Source of the DNA: Bordetella parapertussis
Lineage (GTDB): Bacteria; Pseudomonadota; Gammaproteobacteria; Burkholderiales; SG8-39
Direction of reading: 5' to 3'
Assembly (NCBI GenBank): GCA_945862265.1
Contig: CAMAXP010000032.1
Location: 1-49,340, forward strand
Length of the DNA stretch: 49,340 nt
Positions 1 through 8,426 of this stretch are shown piece by piece. The number at the start of each line of letters is the position of its first letter. The stretch's first letter is position 1. The position numbers and the translations under genes are program-made. Under the pieces are notes generated by a model. That model had not been told where the DNA came from. It saw nothing but the letters and a program-made list of their open reading frames with translations, and did not search any database.

Positions 1-1003
1 CCCGACGCCAGGCCGCCACCACGGTCGGGAATTTCTGACCCCAGGGCCCGGCCGCGAAGTCGTCCAGCTCGGCCTCGGCTGCCTCAGCGCTCGCCGCCGT
101 GTAGATCGGCCGGATCGCCGCCGCCAGCAGCCTTCTTTCCTTCCAGCCGGCGTAATCCAGGCTGTTGCGAATCAGGTGCACGATGCACGTCTGCAGCGTC
201 GTTTCCGCATAGACCGCGGCCAGTGCTTCGGACATGCCCTTCAGTCCGTCGGTGACCGCGATCAGCATGTCGGCCACGCCCCGGGTCTTCAGGTCGTTGA
301 ACACCTTCATCCAGAACTTGGCCCCTTCCGTGGTCTCGATCCACAGCCCGAGGATCTCGCGGCTGCCGTCGGACCGAATCCCTAAGGCGAGGTACACCGC
401 CTTGTTACGCACGACGTTGTCCTCGCGGATCTTCACGCGCAGCGCGTCGAAGAACACCACTGGGTACATCGGCTCAAGCGGCCGTGCTTGCCAGGCGGTG
501 ACCTCAGCCAGCACCGCGTCGGTGACACCGCTGATGAAGTCCGGGGTTACGTCGGTGCCGTACATCTCCGACAGGAACCCCTGGATCTCCCGCACTGTCA
601 TCCCACGGGCGTACATGGCGATGATCTTGTCGTCGAACCCGGTGAAGCGCCGTTCGTGCTTGCCGATCAGCTTGGGCTCGAATTCGCCCGCCCGGTCCCG
701 CGGGACGTCAATGCGTACCGGGCCGTCATCCGTGAACACGGTCTTGCCGCTCTTCCCGTTGCGCTGGTTGGTCGCCGTGGCCGGCTTGTCGGCACCGGCG
801 GGGTAGCCCAGGTGGTGGCTCATTTCGGCGCCCAAGGCCCGTTCAATCAGGGCCTTCTTGAAGGCCGTCGAGGCATCCTGCACCGCCTCGGCCGTCATCG
901 GCCCCTTCACGAGCTGGTCTAGCAGCTCAGGCGGGATCCTGGGCAATACCGCCGCGTGTGCGGCTGCGTTGGCTTTCTGCATCTTTCTTACTGGCTTGGG
1001 CAT
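1..1003 (-). CDS. IS256-family (Mutator-type) transposase, 3' end cut by window edge
   Basis: The frame is open from an ATG at 1003, preceded by GGAGAC, to the first base of the window: about 334 codons of a protein usually near 400. It starts MPKPVRKMQKAN. Recognisable segments are the N-terminal LLDQLVKGPMTAEA region, a block with PVRIDVPRDR..FEP, the first catalytic Asp in VVFFDALRVKIR, the second in AVTDGLKGMSEA, and the family motif TCIVHLIRNSL. The third catalytic residue (Glu) should lie beyond the left edge. No frameshift is seen in the visible part, so the enzyme may be active. It moves its own element by a DDE-type mechanism. Confidence 0.93.
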   Translation of the reverse strand, partial: MPKPVRKMQKANAAAHAAVLPRIPPELLDQLVKGPMTAEAVQDASTAFKKALIERALGAEMSHHLGYPAGADKPATATNQRNGKSGKTVFTDDGPVRIDVPRDRAGEFEPKLIGKHERRFTGFDDKIIAMYARGMTVREIQGFLSEMYGTDVTPDFISGVTDAVLAEVTAWQARPLEPMYPVVFFDALRVKIREDNVVRNKAVYLALGIRSDGSREILGLWIETTEGAKFWMKVFNDLKTRGVADMLIAVTDGLKGMSEALAAVYAETTLQTCIVHLIRNSLDYAGWKERRLLAAAIRPIYTAASAEAAEAELDDFAAGPWGQKFPTVVAAWRR

Positions 1004-1030
1004 ACTGTCTCCTATCAGACGTCATGGTAT

Positions 1031-1060
1031 GCCTCAAACACAAAACTCCTGACAGGCCCC
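1031..1060. repeat. probable terminal inverted repeat of the IS256-family element
   Basis: On the minus strand this stretch begins GGGGCCTGTCAGGAG and continues into TTTTGTGTTTGAGGC, the composition and position expected of an IS256-family terminus just upstream of the transposase start. The partner repeat is outside the window, so the exact length is inferred. Confidence 0.6.
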
Positions 1061-1102
1061 TATTTCCGCACTCCCAGCGCTCCGAACCTACCGAAACACT
1101 GC

Positions 1103-1669
1103 CTAGATTTTTCGTCTCCGCCCTATGGGATGGGCCTGTTTCCGGACGCGCTGCACGAAAGTCCCGGATTTCCCGCCGCGCTTTTCGAGCAGCATGATTT
1201 CACGCACGACCATGCCCCGGTCCACCGCCTTGCACATGTCATAGATCGTCAGCAGTCCTGCGCTGACGGCGGCGAGGGCTTCCATTTCCACGCCGGTGCG
1301 GCCACGGCATTCGACGGTCGCGCGCACGGAGATCGACGAGGTTGCTGCGTCAGGCTCGAATTCGATCGCTACGCGCGTGATCTGCAAGGGATGCGCGAGC
1401 GGGATCAGGTCCGAGGCACGCTTGGCGCCTTGGATCGCCGCGATGCGCGCCACGCCGAGCACGTCGCCCTTTTTGGCGCTCCCTGCGACGACCATCTGCA
1501 GCGTTGCGGGCTGCATTTCGATGCGTCCCCCCGCGATTGCCACGCGATGGGTTTCGTCCTTGGCGCCGACGTCGACCATGTGGGCCTGGCCGTGCCGGTC
1601 GAAGTGGGTCAGGGTCCCGCCCGTCGGGGTCGCGGGCTTGGCAGTGCTTCTGGGTTTGCGGGCCTTCAT
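1103..1669 (-). CDS. moaC: cyclic pyranopterin monophosphate synthase MoaC
   Basis: MoaC converts 3',8-cyclo-7,8-dihydro-GTP to cyclic pyranopterin monophosphate in molybdopterin synthesis, in the cytoplasm. The 188-residue product shows the family landmarks [15 protein letters not shown], a [13 protein letters not shown] block (most homologues have LCHPL, so Ala replaces Cys), and [20 protein letters not shown] followed by CKAVDRGM. The usual end (KRGGKSG) is followed by about 17 extra basic residues, making it longer than the common 160 residues. Its stop lies 42 bases from the IS256 terminus, so this tail may be a by-product of the insertion or a natural extension. The cofactor is needed by the molybdoenzyme SoeA encoded nearby. 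It is divergent from the M48 protease gene. Confidence 0.95.
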   Translation of the reverse strand: MKARKPRSTAKPATPTGGTLTHFDRHGQAHMVDVGAKDETHRVAIAGGRIEMQPATLQMVVAGSAKKGDVLGVARIAAIQGAKRASDLIPLAHPLQITRVAIEFEPDAATSSISVRATVECRGRTGVEMEALAAVSAGLLTIYDMCKAVDRGMVVREIMLLEKRGGKSGTFVQRVRKQAHPIGRRRKI

Positions 1670-1754
1670 GGTTTCGAGTCGCTGTAGTCCTGTGCGGGAT
1701 GGCCTGGCCGATGGAGGGGACGGAACTCGGCACCGCCGCAGGTATCATACCTTC

Positions 1755-3269
1755 ATGCGCATACTCACGTACTTGTTCGCCGCGCTTGCGCTCGCCATGC
1801 CCCGGGTGTGGGCCCAGGTGCCTGTGTTCGGCGCAAAGCCGCCCCCCACGCTCGACCTCGGCCTGCCGCGCTCAGAACCCGCGCCGTTGCCGGACCTCGG
1901 GGACGCTTCGTCGAGCGTCCTGTCGCCGCTGATGGAGCGCAAGCTCGGTGAAAGCGTCATGCGCGACATCCGCTATGGCGATCCCGGGTTCGTCGATGAT
2001 CCCGAAGTCAACGAATACCTCAACAGCCTCGGCTACAAGCTCGTCATGGCCATCCCCGGCGCGCGCCTCGATTTCGAGTTCTTTGCCGTGCGGGATCCGT
2101 CCATCAACGCGTTCGCGCTGCCTGGCGGCTTCGTCGGCGTGCATACCGGGCTGTTGACCTCCGCCGACTCCGAGTCCGAAGTGGCGTCGGTCCTCGCGCA
2201 TGAGGTGACGCACGTAACGCAGCGGCACATTGCACGGCAGGTCGGGGCGGCGCAGAAGATGCAGGTGCCGGCGATGATCGCGCTCGCTGCGGCACTCCTG
2301 GCTGCGCGATCGCGTCCTGACCTGGCTTCGGGCGCGGCCATGGCGGCGCAGGGGGCGGCGATCCAGGGGCAGCTCAGCTATTCGCGCGATTTCGAGCGCG
2401 AGGCAGACCGGATCGGATTCACCACGCTGCAGGCCGCGGGGTTCGACGTGCGCGGCATGCCCGCGTTCTTTGAGAAGCTGCAGCGCTATACCCGGATATC
2501 GGACGACGGTAAGGCGCCCGGCTACCTTCGCTCGCACCCCCTTACCGCGGACCGGATTGCAGACGCGCAGAACCGGGCGCAGAACGCACCCTACCGGCAG
2601 CATGCCGACAGCATTGAATTCCATCTTGTCCGGGCGAAACTGCGTGCTGAAACCGGGGACCCGCGCGAGGCCGTCACCTACTTTCGGTCGGTGCTGCAGG
2701 AGCGGCGCTTCGCGAACGAGACGGCGGCGCGTTTCGGCTACGCGGTGGCGCTGCTGCGCGACAAGCAGGTGCCGCAGGCCAGGGCGGAGACGGAAAAATT
2801 GCGCGCGGGTTCGATCCGCAATCCCATGATCGATTCTCTGCATGCGCGGATGCTGCAGGGCGGGGGCGATCGCGTCGCGGCGATAGCGTTCCTGAAGGAC
2901 GCCACGGTGCGCTACACCTATTCGCGTCCGCTCATGTACGCCTATATCGGCGCGCTGCTCGAGTCCGCGCAACACGAGGCTGCGCTGGCATTGCTCAAGG
3001 ACCAGCTGCGGCTGTATCCCGGCAGTCCGGATCTGCTCGCCATGCAAGCCAAGGCTTACGGCGCGGTGGGTAAACGGCTGCTGCAGCACCAGGCGCAGGC
3101 CGAGGTCTACCTGCTGCATGGCAACCTGCCCGCCTCGATGGAGCAACTGGTGCTCGCGCAGAATGCCGGCGATGGCAACTTCTACGAATTATCGGCCGTG
3201 GAGGCACGCCTGAAGGAGTTGCGCGCACGTGTCGCCGCCGAAGCCAATCCGGCCGGGCAAAAGCGCTGA
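1755..3269 (+). CDS. bepA: BepA-like periplasmic M48 metalloprotease with TPR region
   Basis: The ATG at 1755 gives a 504-residue protein with a signal peptide (MRILTYLFAALALAM...WAQ). Residues 149-153 are HEVTH, the zinc-binding HExxH, and FEREADRIG further on supplies the third ligand. The C-terminal half is alanine-rich helical repeats of TPR type. This is the architecture of BepA/YfgC, which degrades or helps assemble outer-membrane proteins such as LptD. A longer open frame starts upstream at 1296, but it overlaps moaC antisense and would bury the signal peptide, so 1755 is preferred. The sequence GGTATCATACC ends just before the start codon and could be a -10 element. The gene overlaps the next one by one base (TGATG). 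Confidence 0.9.
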   Translation: MRILTYLFAALALAMPRVWAQVPVFGAKPPPTLDLGLPRSEPAPLPDLGDASSSVLSPLMERKLGESVMRDIRYGDPGFVDDPEVNEYLNSLGYKLVMAIPGARLDFEFFAVRDPSINAFALPGGFVGVHTGLLTSADSESEVASVLAHEVTHVTQRHIARQVGAAQKMQVPAMIALAAALLAARSRPDLASGAAMAAQGAAIQGQLSYSRDFEREADRIGFTTLQAAGFDVRGMPAFFEKLQRYTRISDDGKAPGYLRSHPLTADRIADAQNRAQNAPYRQHADSIEFHLVRAKLRAETGDPREAVTYFRSVLQERRFANETAARFGYAVALLRDKQVPQARAETEKLRAGSIRNPMIDSLHARMLQGGGDRVAAIAFLKDATVRYTYSRPLMYAYIGALLESAQHEAALALLKDQLRLYPGSPDLLAMQAKAYGAVGKRLLQHQAQAEVYLLHGNLPASMEQLVLAQNAGDGNFYELSAVEARLKELRARVAAEANPAGQKR

Positions 3270-3685
3270 TGGTTCCGGTCGGCGCGCCGTTGCTGCGGCA
3301 GGCGGCCAGATATGGGATCGCCGGGTTCCTGATCAGTATGCTCGGCTACGCTGCCTATCTGCTCATGACGTTCTGCGGAATAGATCCGAAGGTTGCCGTG
3401 TCGGTCGTATATCCCCTGAGCGTAATCACCGGCTACTTTGTGCACTCACAGTACTCGTTTTCATCCGGGAGGGGACATCGCTATGCCGCGGTTCGGTACA
3501 TCCTGGCCCATTGCGTGGGCTACTGTTTGAATGTCGCGATGCTATATGCCCTTTCCGATAGGATGGGGTTTCCCCACCAGGCCGTGCAGGCTGCCGCCAT
3601 TTTCCTCGTGGCCGGGTTCCTTTTCCTGTCGTTCCGGTACTTCGTCTTTGCCCGGGTAAAACCGCCGACCAGCCACGCTCGATAA
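3269..3685 (+). CDS. GtrA-like family membrane protein
   Basis: This 138-residue, strongly hydrophobic protein has four predicted membrane segments and the GtrA family pattern: RQAARYGIAGFLISMLGYAAY near the start, a second segment ending in SQYSFSSG, and a C-terminal segment ending in FRYFVFAR. Family members are thought to flip or carry lipid-linked sugars across the inner membrane, but many have no assigned substrate, and no glycosyltransferase gene is near. Its start overlaps the protease stop by one base, suggesting translational coupling. It converges on chrB. Confidence 0.85.
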   Translation: MVPVGAPLLRQAARYGIAGFLISMLGYAAYLLMTFCGIDPKVAVSVVYPLSVITGYFVHSQYSFSSGRGHRYAAVRYILAHCVGYCLNVAMLYALSDRMGFPHQAVQAAAIFLVAGFLFLSFRYFVFARVKPPTSHAR

Positions 3686-3695
3686 TGCAGCTGGA

Positions 3696-4658
3696 CTACT
3701 TGCGCGCGGGCTCGCAGTACGCTTCGTAGAGCAGGTCGAAGGTCTTTTCCGCTTCGCCGAGCAACTCGTCGTCGCTGCCCGAGCGGCGCAGGGCGCCCTG
3801 CAGCAGCGTCTGCACGCCGGCGGCCTCCGCGACCGGCGGGCCGCCACGTACTTCGAGGAAGCGGACAATTCCCCCGATCTTTACGAGCGCATGGTTCTTT
3901 TCCATGTCCAGCTGGGAGAGCATCTCCTCGAAAGTGATCCGGGTGCCGCTATTGGCGAACCGGGCGCCCTCGAAAGCGAAACCCAGTGCCTCGGACGGGC
4001 ATTCCTGGGTCTTCTCGAGCCAGGTGATCGTGGCCTCGGGATCGACGAAACGCCGGATCAGCCACGAGCATGCAAGCCTGTCGGCCCAGAGCGGGCGGCG
4101 GGTGGCCCACAGGCGGCCAAGGAACTTTTCGTCGGTGCGCGCGCCCGGCGCCGCCTGCGTCGGGAACATCAGCGTACGCACTTGGGACTCCGCCTCCGCC
4201 AGCGCCGCCTTGGCACGCTCCTGTGCAGGCGTGGGGAAGAAATCGAGCGCTGCGATGGTCTCGAACTCACGACGCTGCTTGTGGAGCACCCGCGAGATCG
4301 CGCTTGGATCGGCGATACCGAACCCGACCTTGAGGGATTCCACGGTTTTGGTGAGTTCCTCGTAGCGCGAGGACCGGTCGAAGAGGCGGCGGAACGAGTC
4401 CGCATGCGCCGCGTCCAGCGGCGCCGCGCTCAGCGCGTGTGCAGTGCCTGCATTGGCCGTGATGTACTCCACCAGCCGCTCCACGGCCTGCCGGTTGGCA
4501 GGGTTCTCGGGGAGGAGGAATACGCCGTCGCGCAGCAGGGCCGCCCCGAGGGATTCGAACGTTCGCAGCACCCGCATGCGCGCGGCAGGGATCTCCGTAG
4601 GCAGAGTGGCTACAACCAGCAACCAGTTCGAAACGCTTGGCAGGGAGGCTTTCGACAT
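3696..4658 (-). CDS. chrB: ChrB-family chromate resistance protein (orphan)
   Basis: The 320-residue protein begins NWLLVVATLPTEIPAARMRVLR, typical of the ChrB N-terminal domain, and its C-terminal half contains RRPLWADRLACSWLIRRFVD, the ChrB C-terminal (Chrome_Resist) domain. In known chr operons ChrB acts as a chromate-responsive regulator next to the ChrA efflux pump. No chrA is present in the window, so this copy may have a different role. It is divergent from soeA across a 201-base intergenic region. The family call is secure; the function here is open. Confidence 0.88.
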   Translation of the reverse strand: MSKASLPSVSNWLLVVATLPTEIPAARMRVLRTFESLGAALLRDGVFLLPENPANRQAVERLVEYITANAGTAHALSAAPLDAAHADSFRRLFDRSSRYEELTKTVESLKVGFGIADPSAISRVLHKQRREFETIAALDFFPTPAQERAKAALAEAESQVRTLMFPTQAAPGARTDEKFLGRLWATRRPLWADRLACSWLIRRFVDPEATITWLEKTQECPSEALGFAFEGARFANSGTRITFEEMLSQLDMEKNHALVKIGGIVRFLEVRGGPPVAEAAGVQTLLQGALRRSGSDDELLGEAEKTFDLLYEAYCEPARK

Positions 4659-4859
4659 GTACGGGTAGGGATGTCGCCGGCCGATGTCTGGCGCGGCTGT
4701 GACGTCGATGGACTATTGCACAGGGATCGGACGAGGGGGACAAGGCATAAGTTCACGAATCAGCCCCGCTTATTGGGGAATCAAATTATCCGGCTTGGCG
4801 CATTGCCCGGCGGTCTGGAGAATACGCCCCCATAACTACAATGCTGCGGGGAGAAGAGG
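4659..4859. promoter_or_regulatory. divergent intergenic region between chrB and soeA
   Basis: This 201-base non-coding stretch must carry control signals for chrB (minus) and the soe genes (plus). For soeA the best candidates are TTGGCG at 4795 followed after 17 bases by GAGAAT, and a TACAAT closer to the gene. Both are imperfect. A strong ribosome binding site (GGGGAGAAGAGG) directly precedes the soeA ATG. No clear operator stands out. Confidence 0.4.
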
Positions 4860-7718
4860 ATGGTTGCTGCAGTGCCGGACAACAGCGTTCAAGGGTCAGC
4901 AACGACGACCATCCAGCACACGACCTGCTACATGTGCGCTTGCCGGTGCGGCATCAAGGTTACGCTCGAGGACGGCCGCCTTCGCTTCATCCAGGGCACG
5001 GCGAACCACCCCGTCAACCAGGGCGTGCTGTGTGCCAAGGGGTCTGCCGGGATCATGAAGCAGCACTCCGCGGCCAAGCTCCGCGGCCCGCTGATGCGCA
5101 AGCCCGGTTCGGAGCGGGGCGCCGGCGAGTTCGTTCCCGTTTCGTGGGACACGGCGCTCGACATGCTGACCAAGCGGCTCGCGCGCATCCGCGCAACCGA
5201 CCCCAAGAAGCTTGCGTTTTTCACGGGGCGCGACCAGATGCAGGCGTTGACCGGCCTCTGGGCCCAGCAGTTCGGCACGCCGAACTGGGCGGCGCATGGC
5301 GGGTTCTGCTCGGTGAACATGGCAGCGGCCGGCTTGTACTCGATCGGGTACTCGTTCTGGGAGTTCGGTGCGCCGGACTGGGACCGGGCGAAGTACTTCA
5401 TCCTCTGGGGGGTGGCCGAGGACCACGCGTCCAATCCGATCAAGATCGGGCTCGACAAGCTGAAGAGGAACGGCGCCAAGTTCGTCTCGGTCAACCCGGT
5501 GCGCACCGGGTATTCGGCGATCGCGGACGAGTGGCTGCCCGTGCGGCCCGGCACCGACGGCCTGCTCGCACTCGCGATGGTGCATGTCCTCCTGAAGAAG
5601 CGCCTCATCGATGACGAATTCCTGGTGCGCTACACCAACTCGCCCTGGCTGGTGGTGCAGACGCCCGGCCAGAAAGGCGACGGCCTGTTCCTGCGCGATG
5701 CCTCGGGCGCGCCGCTTGTCTACGACCAGAAATCAAAGGGCTTCGTGAGCGGGATGGAGACCGGCATCGCTCCCGCGCTGTTCGGCGAGTTCGACGCGCC
5801 GGACGGCCGCCGCGTAAAGACGGTGATGAGCCTGGTGGCGGAACGCTACCTTGGCGAGGAGTACTCGCCGGCCGCAGTGGCGGCGCGCTGCGGGGTGGAT
5901 GCCGAAACGATAGAGCGCATTGCGCTTGAAATGGCCCACGTCGCGTTCAAGGAGACGATCGAACTGCCCATCCAATGGACAGACGTGTACGGGCGCAAGC
6001 ACGACAAGGTTGTCGGTCGCCCGGTGGCGATGTATGCGATGCGCGGCGTCTCGGCGCATTCCAACGGTTTCCAGTCGTGCCGCGCGCTGCACCTGATCCA
6101 GATGCTGCTCGGGGCGCTCGAGGGGCCGGGCAACTTCCGTGCGCGTGCGCCTTTCCCGAAGCCCATCCCGCCGGCGATCCTCCCGGAAAACGACTCTGCA
6201 GTCATGGATGCGCCGAACACGCCGCTCGGCCGGCCGCCGCTCGGGTTCCCGACGCGTCCTGAGGACCTCGCCATCGATGCCGACGGCAGGCCGCTGCGGA
6301 TCGACAAGGCCTATTCGTGGGAGTCGCCGATCGCGGCGCACGGCGTGATGCACATGGTCATTGCCAACGCCGTGGCGGGAGACCCGTACACGATCGACAC
6401 GCTGATGCTCTACATGGCGAACATGGCGTGGAATTCGTCGATGAACACCGCCGGGGTCCAGGACATGTTGCGCGCGAAGGACGCAGCGGGCGAATACAAG
6501 ATACCGTTCATCGTGGTGTCCGATGCCTTCCACTCGGAGACCGTGAACTTCGCCGACCTGGTGCTGCCGGACACGACCTACCTCGAGCGCTACGACGCGA
6601 TCTCGATGCTCGACCGGCCGATCTCGGAACCGGATGCGGCTGCGGACGCCATCCGCCACCCGATCCTGGCGATCGATCGCGACGTGCGGCCGTGGCAGGA
6701 AGTGCTCGTCGAACTGGCCGGGAGGCTCGAATTTCCTGCGTTCGTCACCGCCGACAAGCAGCGCAAGTTCGCCGACTACCCGGACTTCATCGTCAACTAC
6801 GAGCGGGCGCCGGGGATCGGTTTTCTCGCCGGCTTTCGCGGCAAGGACGGGACCCAGCCGCTACGCGGGGACCCGAACCCGAACCAGTGGGAGGCGTACA
6901 TCGAGAACAAATCCTTCTTCGCGCACCACTGGTCCGACAGCCAGAAGTACATGCGTTTCGTGAACCGGGATTACCAGGAGGCCGCGGTGGCCGCCGGGTT
7001 CATCGGCAAGGTGGAGCCGATCGTGATGCAGGTCTATTCCGAGCCGCTGCAGAAATTCCGGCTCGCCGGTCAGGGCCTGTACGACGGCCCGTGCCCGACC
7101 GCCCCCGAGGACAAGGCGCGGCTCACCGAGTATTTCGACCCGCTGCCGATCTGGTACCCGCCGCTGGAGACCGGGCGCATCGACGCCGCGGCCTACGAGT
7201 TTTCCGCGATTACCCAGCGCCCGATGATGATGTACCACTCGTGGGATTCACAGAACGTCTGGCTGCGCCAGATCCTCGCCCAGAATTTCCTCTACATGAA
7301 CACGCGCACGGCGGCGCGGCTCGGGCTCGCTGATTTCGACTGGGTGTGGGTCGAGTCGCATGCAGGCAAGGTCCGCTGCCAGATGAAGACCATGGAAGGC
7401 GTGGAGGAAAGCACGGTCTGGACCTGGAATGCGATCGGCAAGCAGTCGGGCGCCTGGGGCCTGGACAAGGACGCGAGCGAAGCGACGCACGGGTTTCTCC
7501 TGAATCACCTGATTTCGGAGAGCCTGCCCGCGCGCAAGGGCGAACGCAGGCTCACCAATTCCGATCCCATCACGGGGCAGGCCGCGTGGTTCGACGTGCG
7601 GGTGAAGGTCACTAAATCCGCCGAGGCCGGTCCCTGGCCCGTGTTCGAGCCGTTGAAACGATTGCCGGGCGACGAGCAACCGCGTCCCGCGGTCCTCCGG
7701 TGGGGGGTGAAGCCATGA
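4860..7718 (+). CDS. soeA: sulfite dehydrogenase molybdopterin subunit SoeA
   Basis: SoeA is the catalytic subunit of the membrane-bound, cytoplasm-facing SoeABC complex that oxidises sulfite to sulfate. The 952-residue protein has no Tat signal. Residues 23-30 carry the N-terminal [4Fe-4S] motif (CYMCACRC, with the fourth Cys near 58). GGFCSVN near residue 150 places a Cys as probable molybdenum ligand, as in the polysulfide/thiosulfate reductase and SoeA branch. The segment with ADLVLPDTTYLERYD and the C-terminal dinucleotide-binding domain are intact. The ATG at 4860 follows GGGGAGAAGAGG. The stop overlaps soeB by four bases (ATGA). PsrA/PhsA-type enzymes are excluded mainly by the missing Tat signal; other cytoplasmic members of the group cannot be fully excluded. 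Confidence 0.88.
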   Translation: MVAAVPDNSVQGSATTTIQHTTCYMCACRCGIKVTLEDGRLRFIQGTANHPVNQGVLCAKGSAGIMKQHSAAKLRGPLMRKPGSERGAGEFVPVSWDTALDMLTKRLARIRATDPKKLAFFTGRDQMQALTGLWAQQFGTPNWAAHGGFCSVNMAAAGLYSIGYSFWEFGAPDWDRAKYFILWGVAEDHASNPIKIGLDKLKRNGAKFVSVNPVRTGYSAIADEWLPVRPGTDGLLALAMVHVLLKKRLIDDEFLVRYTNSPWLVVQTPGQKGDGLFLRDASGAPLVYDQKSKGFVSGMETGIAPALFGEFDAPDGRRVKTVMSLVAERYLGEEYSPAAVAARCGVDAETIERIALEMAHVAFKETIELPIQWTDVYGRKHDKVVGRPVAMYAMRGVSAHSNGFQSCRALHLIQMLLGALEGPGNFRARAPFPKPIPPAILPENDSAVMDAPNTPLGRPPLGFPTRPEDLAIDADGRPLRIDKAYSWESPIAAHGVMHMVIANAVAGDPYTIDTLMLYMANMAWNSSMNTAGVQDMLRAKDAAGEYKIPFIVVSDAFHSETVNFADLVLPDTTYLERYDAISMLDRPISEPDAAADAIRHPILAIDRDVRPWQEVLVELAGRLEFPAFVTADKQRKFADYPDFIVNYERAPGIGFLAGFRGKDGTQPLRGDPNPNQWEAYIENKSFFAHHWSDSQKYMRFVNRDYQEAAVAAGFIGKVEPIVMQVYSEPLQKFRLAGQGLYDGPCPTAPEDKARLTEYFDPLPIWYPPLETGRIDAAAYEFSAITQRPMMMYHSWDSQNVWLRQILAQNFLYMNTRTAARLGLADFDWVWVESHAGKVRCQMKTMEGVEESTVWTWNAIGKQSGAWGLDKDASEATHGFLLNHLISESLPARKGERRLTNSDPITGQAAWFDVRVKVTKSAEAGPWPVFEPLKRLPGDEQPRPAVLRWGVKP

Positions 7719-8422
7719 CCAAGAAGCTCGGCCTTGTCATCGACATCGATACCTGCGTGGGCTGTCATGCCTGCGCGGTGGCCTGCAAGGAGTGGAATGG
7801 TGCATCGGCCATCGCCGGCCCGTTGTCCGACTACGAACCTTTCGGCAAGGCGCCCTCGGGGGTCTGGTTCAACCGCGTGCGCCACTATGAGGCCGGCGAG
7901 TACCCGCAGAACAAGACGCTGAACGTGCCCATGTCCTGCATGCACTGCGAGGATGCCGACTGCGTCACGGTCTGCCCGACCGGGGCTTCCTACAAGCGCG
8001 AGGATGGCATCGTGCTGGTCGAGCAGGACAAGTGCATGGGCTGCAACCTGTGCGCGTGGGCCTGCCCGTACGGCGCGCGTGAACTCGATGAGTCTTCCGG
8101 GACGATGAAGAAGTGCACCTTGTGCGCGGATCGCATCGACAATGAGCTGCTTCCGCCCGAAGACCGACAGCCCGCCTGCGTGCTCGCGTGCCCGACCCAA
8201 GCACGCCACTTCGGCGACCTTGGCGATCCTCTATCGGCAGTGTCAAAGCTTGTTGCGGAGCGCGAAGGCTTTGGCATGCTGCCCGAACTGGGCTACAAGC
8301 CCGTCAACCGTTACCTGCCGCCGCGCACTGCGCCCAAGGTGCCCGTCGCGCAATCGCAGCCGGACGCGCCGAGCCTCTCCGAGCGCATCGCCGGCTGGGT
8401 CAACAAGCTGGTCGAAAGGTGA
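7715..8422 (+). CDS. soeB: sulfite dehydrogenase iron-sulfur subunit SoeB
   Basis: The 235-residue ferredoxin-like protein passes electrons from SoeA to the membrane anchor. Four cysteine clusters are visible: CVGCHACAVAC, CMHCEDADCVTVCP, CMGCNLCAWACP, and CTLCADR with a later CVLACP, enough for four [4Fe-4S] centres. There is no signal peptide, in keeping with a cytoplasmic complex. The ATG at 7715 is chosen because it overlaps the soeA stop (ATGA); a GTG 15 bases upstream is a less likely alternative. The C-terminal 40 residues, rich in Pro and Ala, are outside the conserved core. soeC starts four bases after the stop. Confidence 0.92.
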   Translation: MTKKLGLVIDIDTCVGCHACAVACKEWNGASAIAGPLSDYEPFGKAPSGVWFNRVRHYEAGEYPQNKTLNVPMSCMHCEDADCVTVCPTGASYKREDGIVLVEQDKCMGCNLCAWACPYGARELDESSGTMKKCTLCADRIDNELLPPEDRQPACVLACPTQARHFGDLGDPLSAVSKLVAEREGFGMLPELGYKPVNRYLPPRTAPKVPVAQSQPDAPSLSERIAGWVNKLVER

Positions 8423-8426
8423 GCGT

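Larger units (their letters stand above)
1..1060 (-). mobile_element. IS256-family insertion sequence, partial (left part outside window)
   Basis: The element contains a Mutator/IS256-type transposase reading leftwards and ends near 1060 in a sequence that reads on the minus strand as a typical IS256-family tip (GGGGCCTGTCAGGAG). Only the terminus upstream of the transposase is visible, so the second inverted repeat and the flanking target duplication cannot be checked. It lies 42 bases beyond the moaC stop codon, so it sits next to a housekeeping gene without obviously interrupting it. Confidence 0.85.

Noticed and set aside
1872..3146. 424-codon minus-strand frame opposite the M48 protease
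   Set aside because: Shadow of the protease frame; low-complexity Arg/His/Leu composition and no ribosome binding site.
3269..3685. GtrA-like gene as part of an O-antigen or serotype-conversion island
   Set aside because: No glycosyltransferase or phage genes are adjacent; it is coupled to the M48 protease gene.
4860..7718. Large molybdoenzyme as periplasmic thiosulfate/polysulfide reductase or arsenate-type enzyme
   Set aside because: No Tat signal peptide, and subunit composition plus the adjacent tusA fit SoeABC better.
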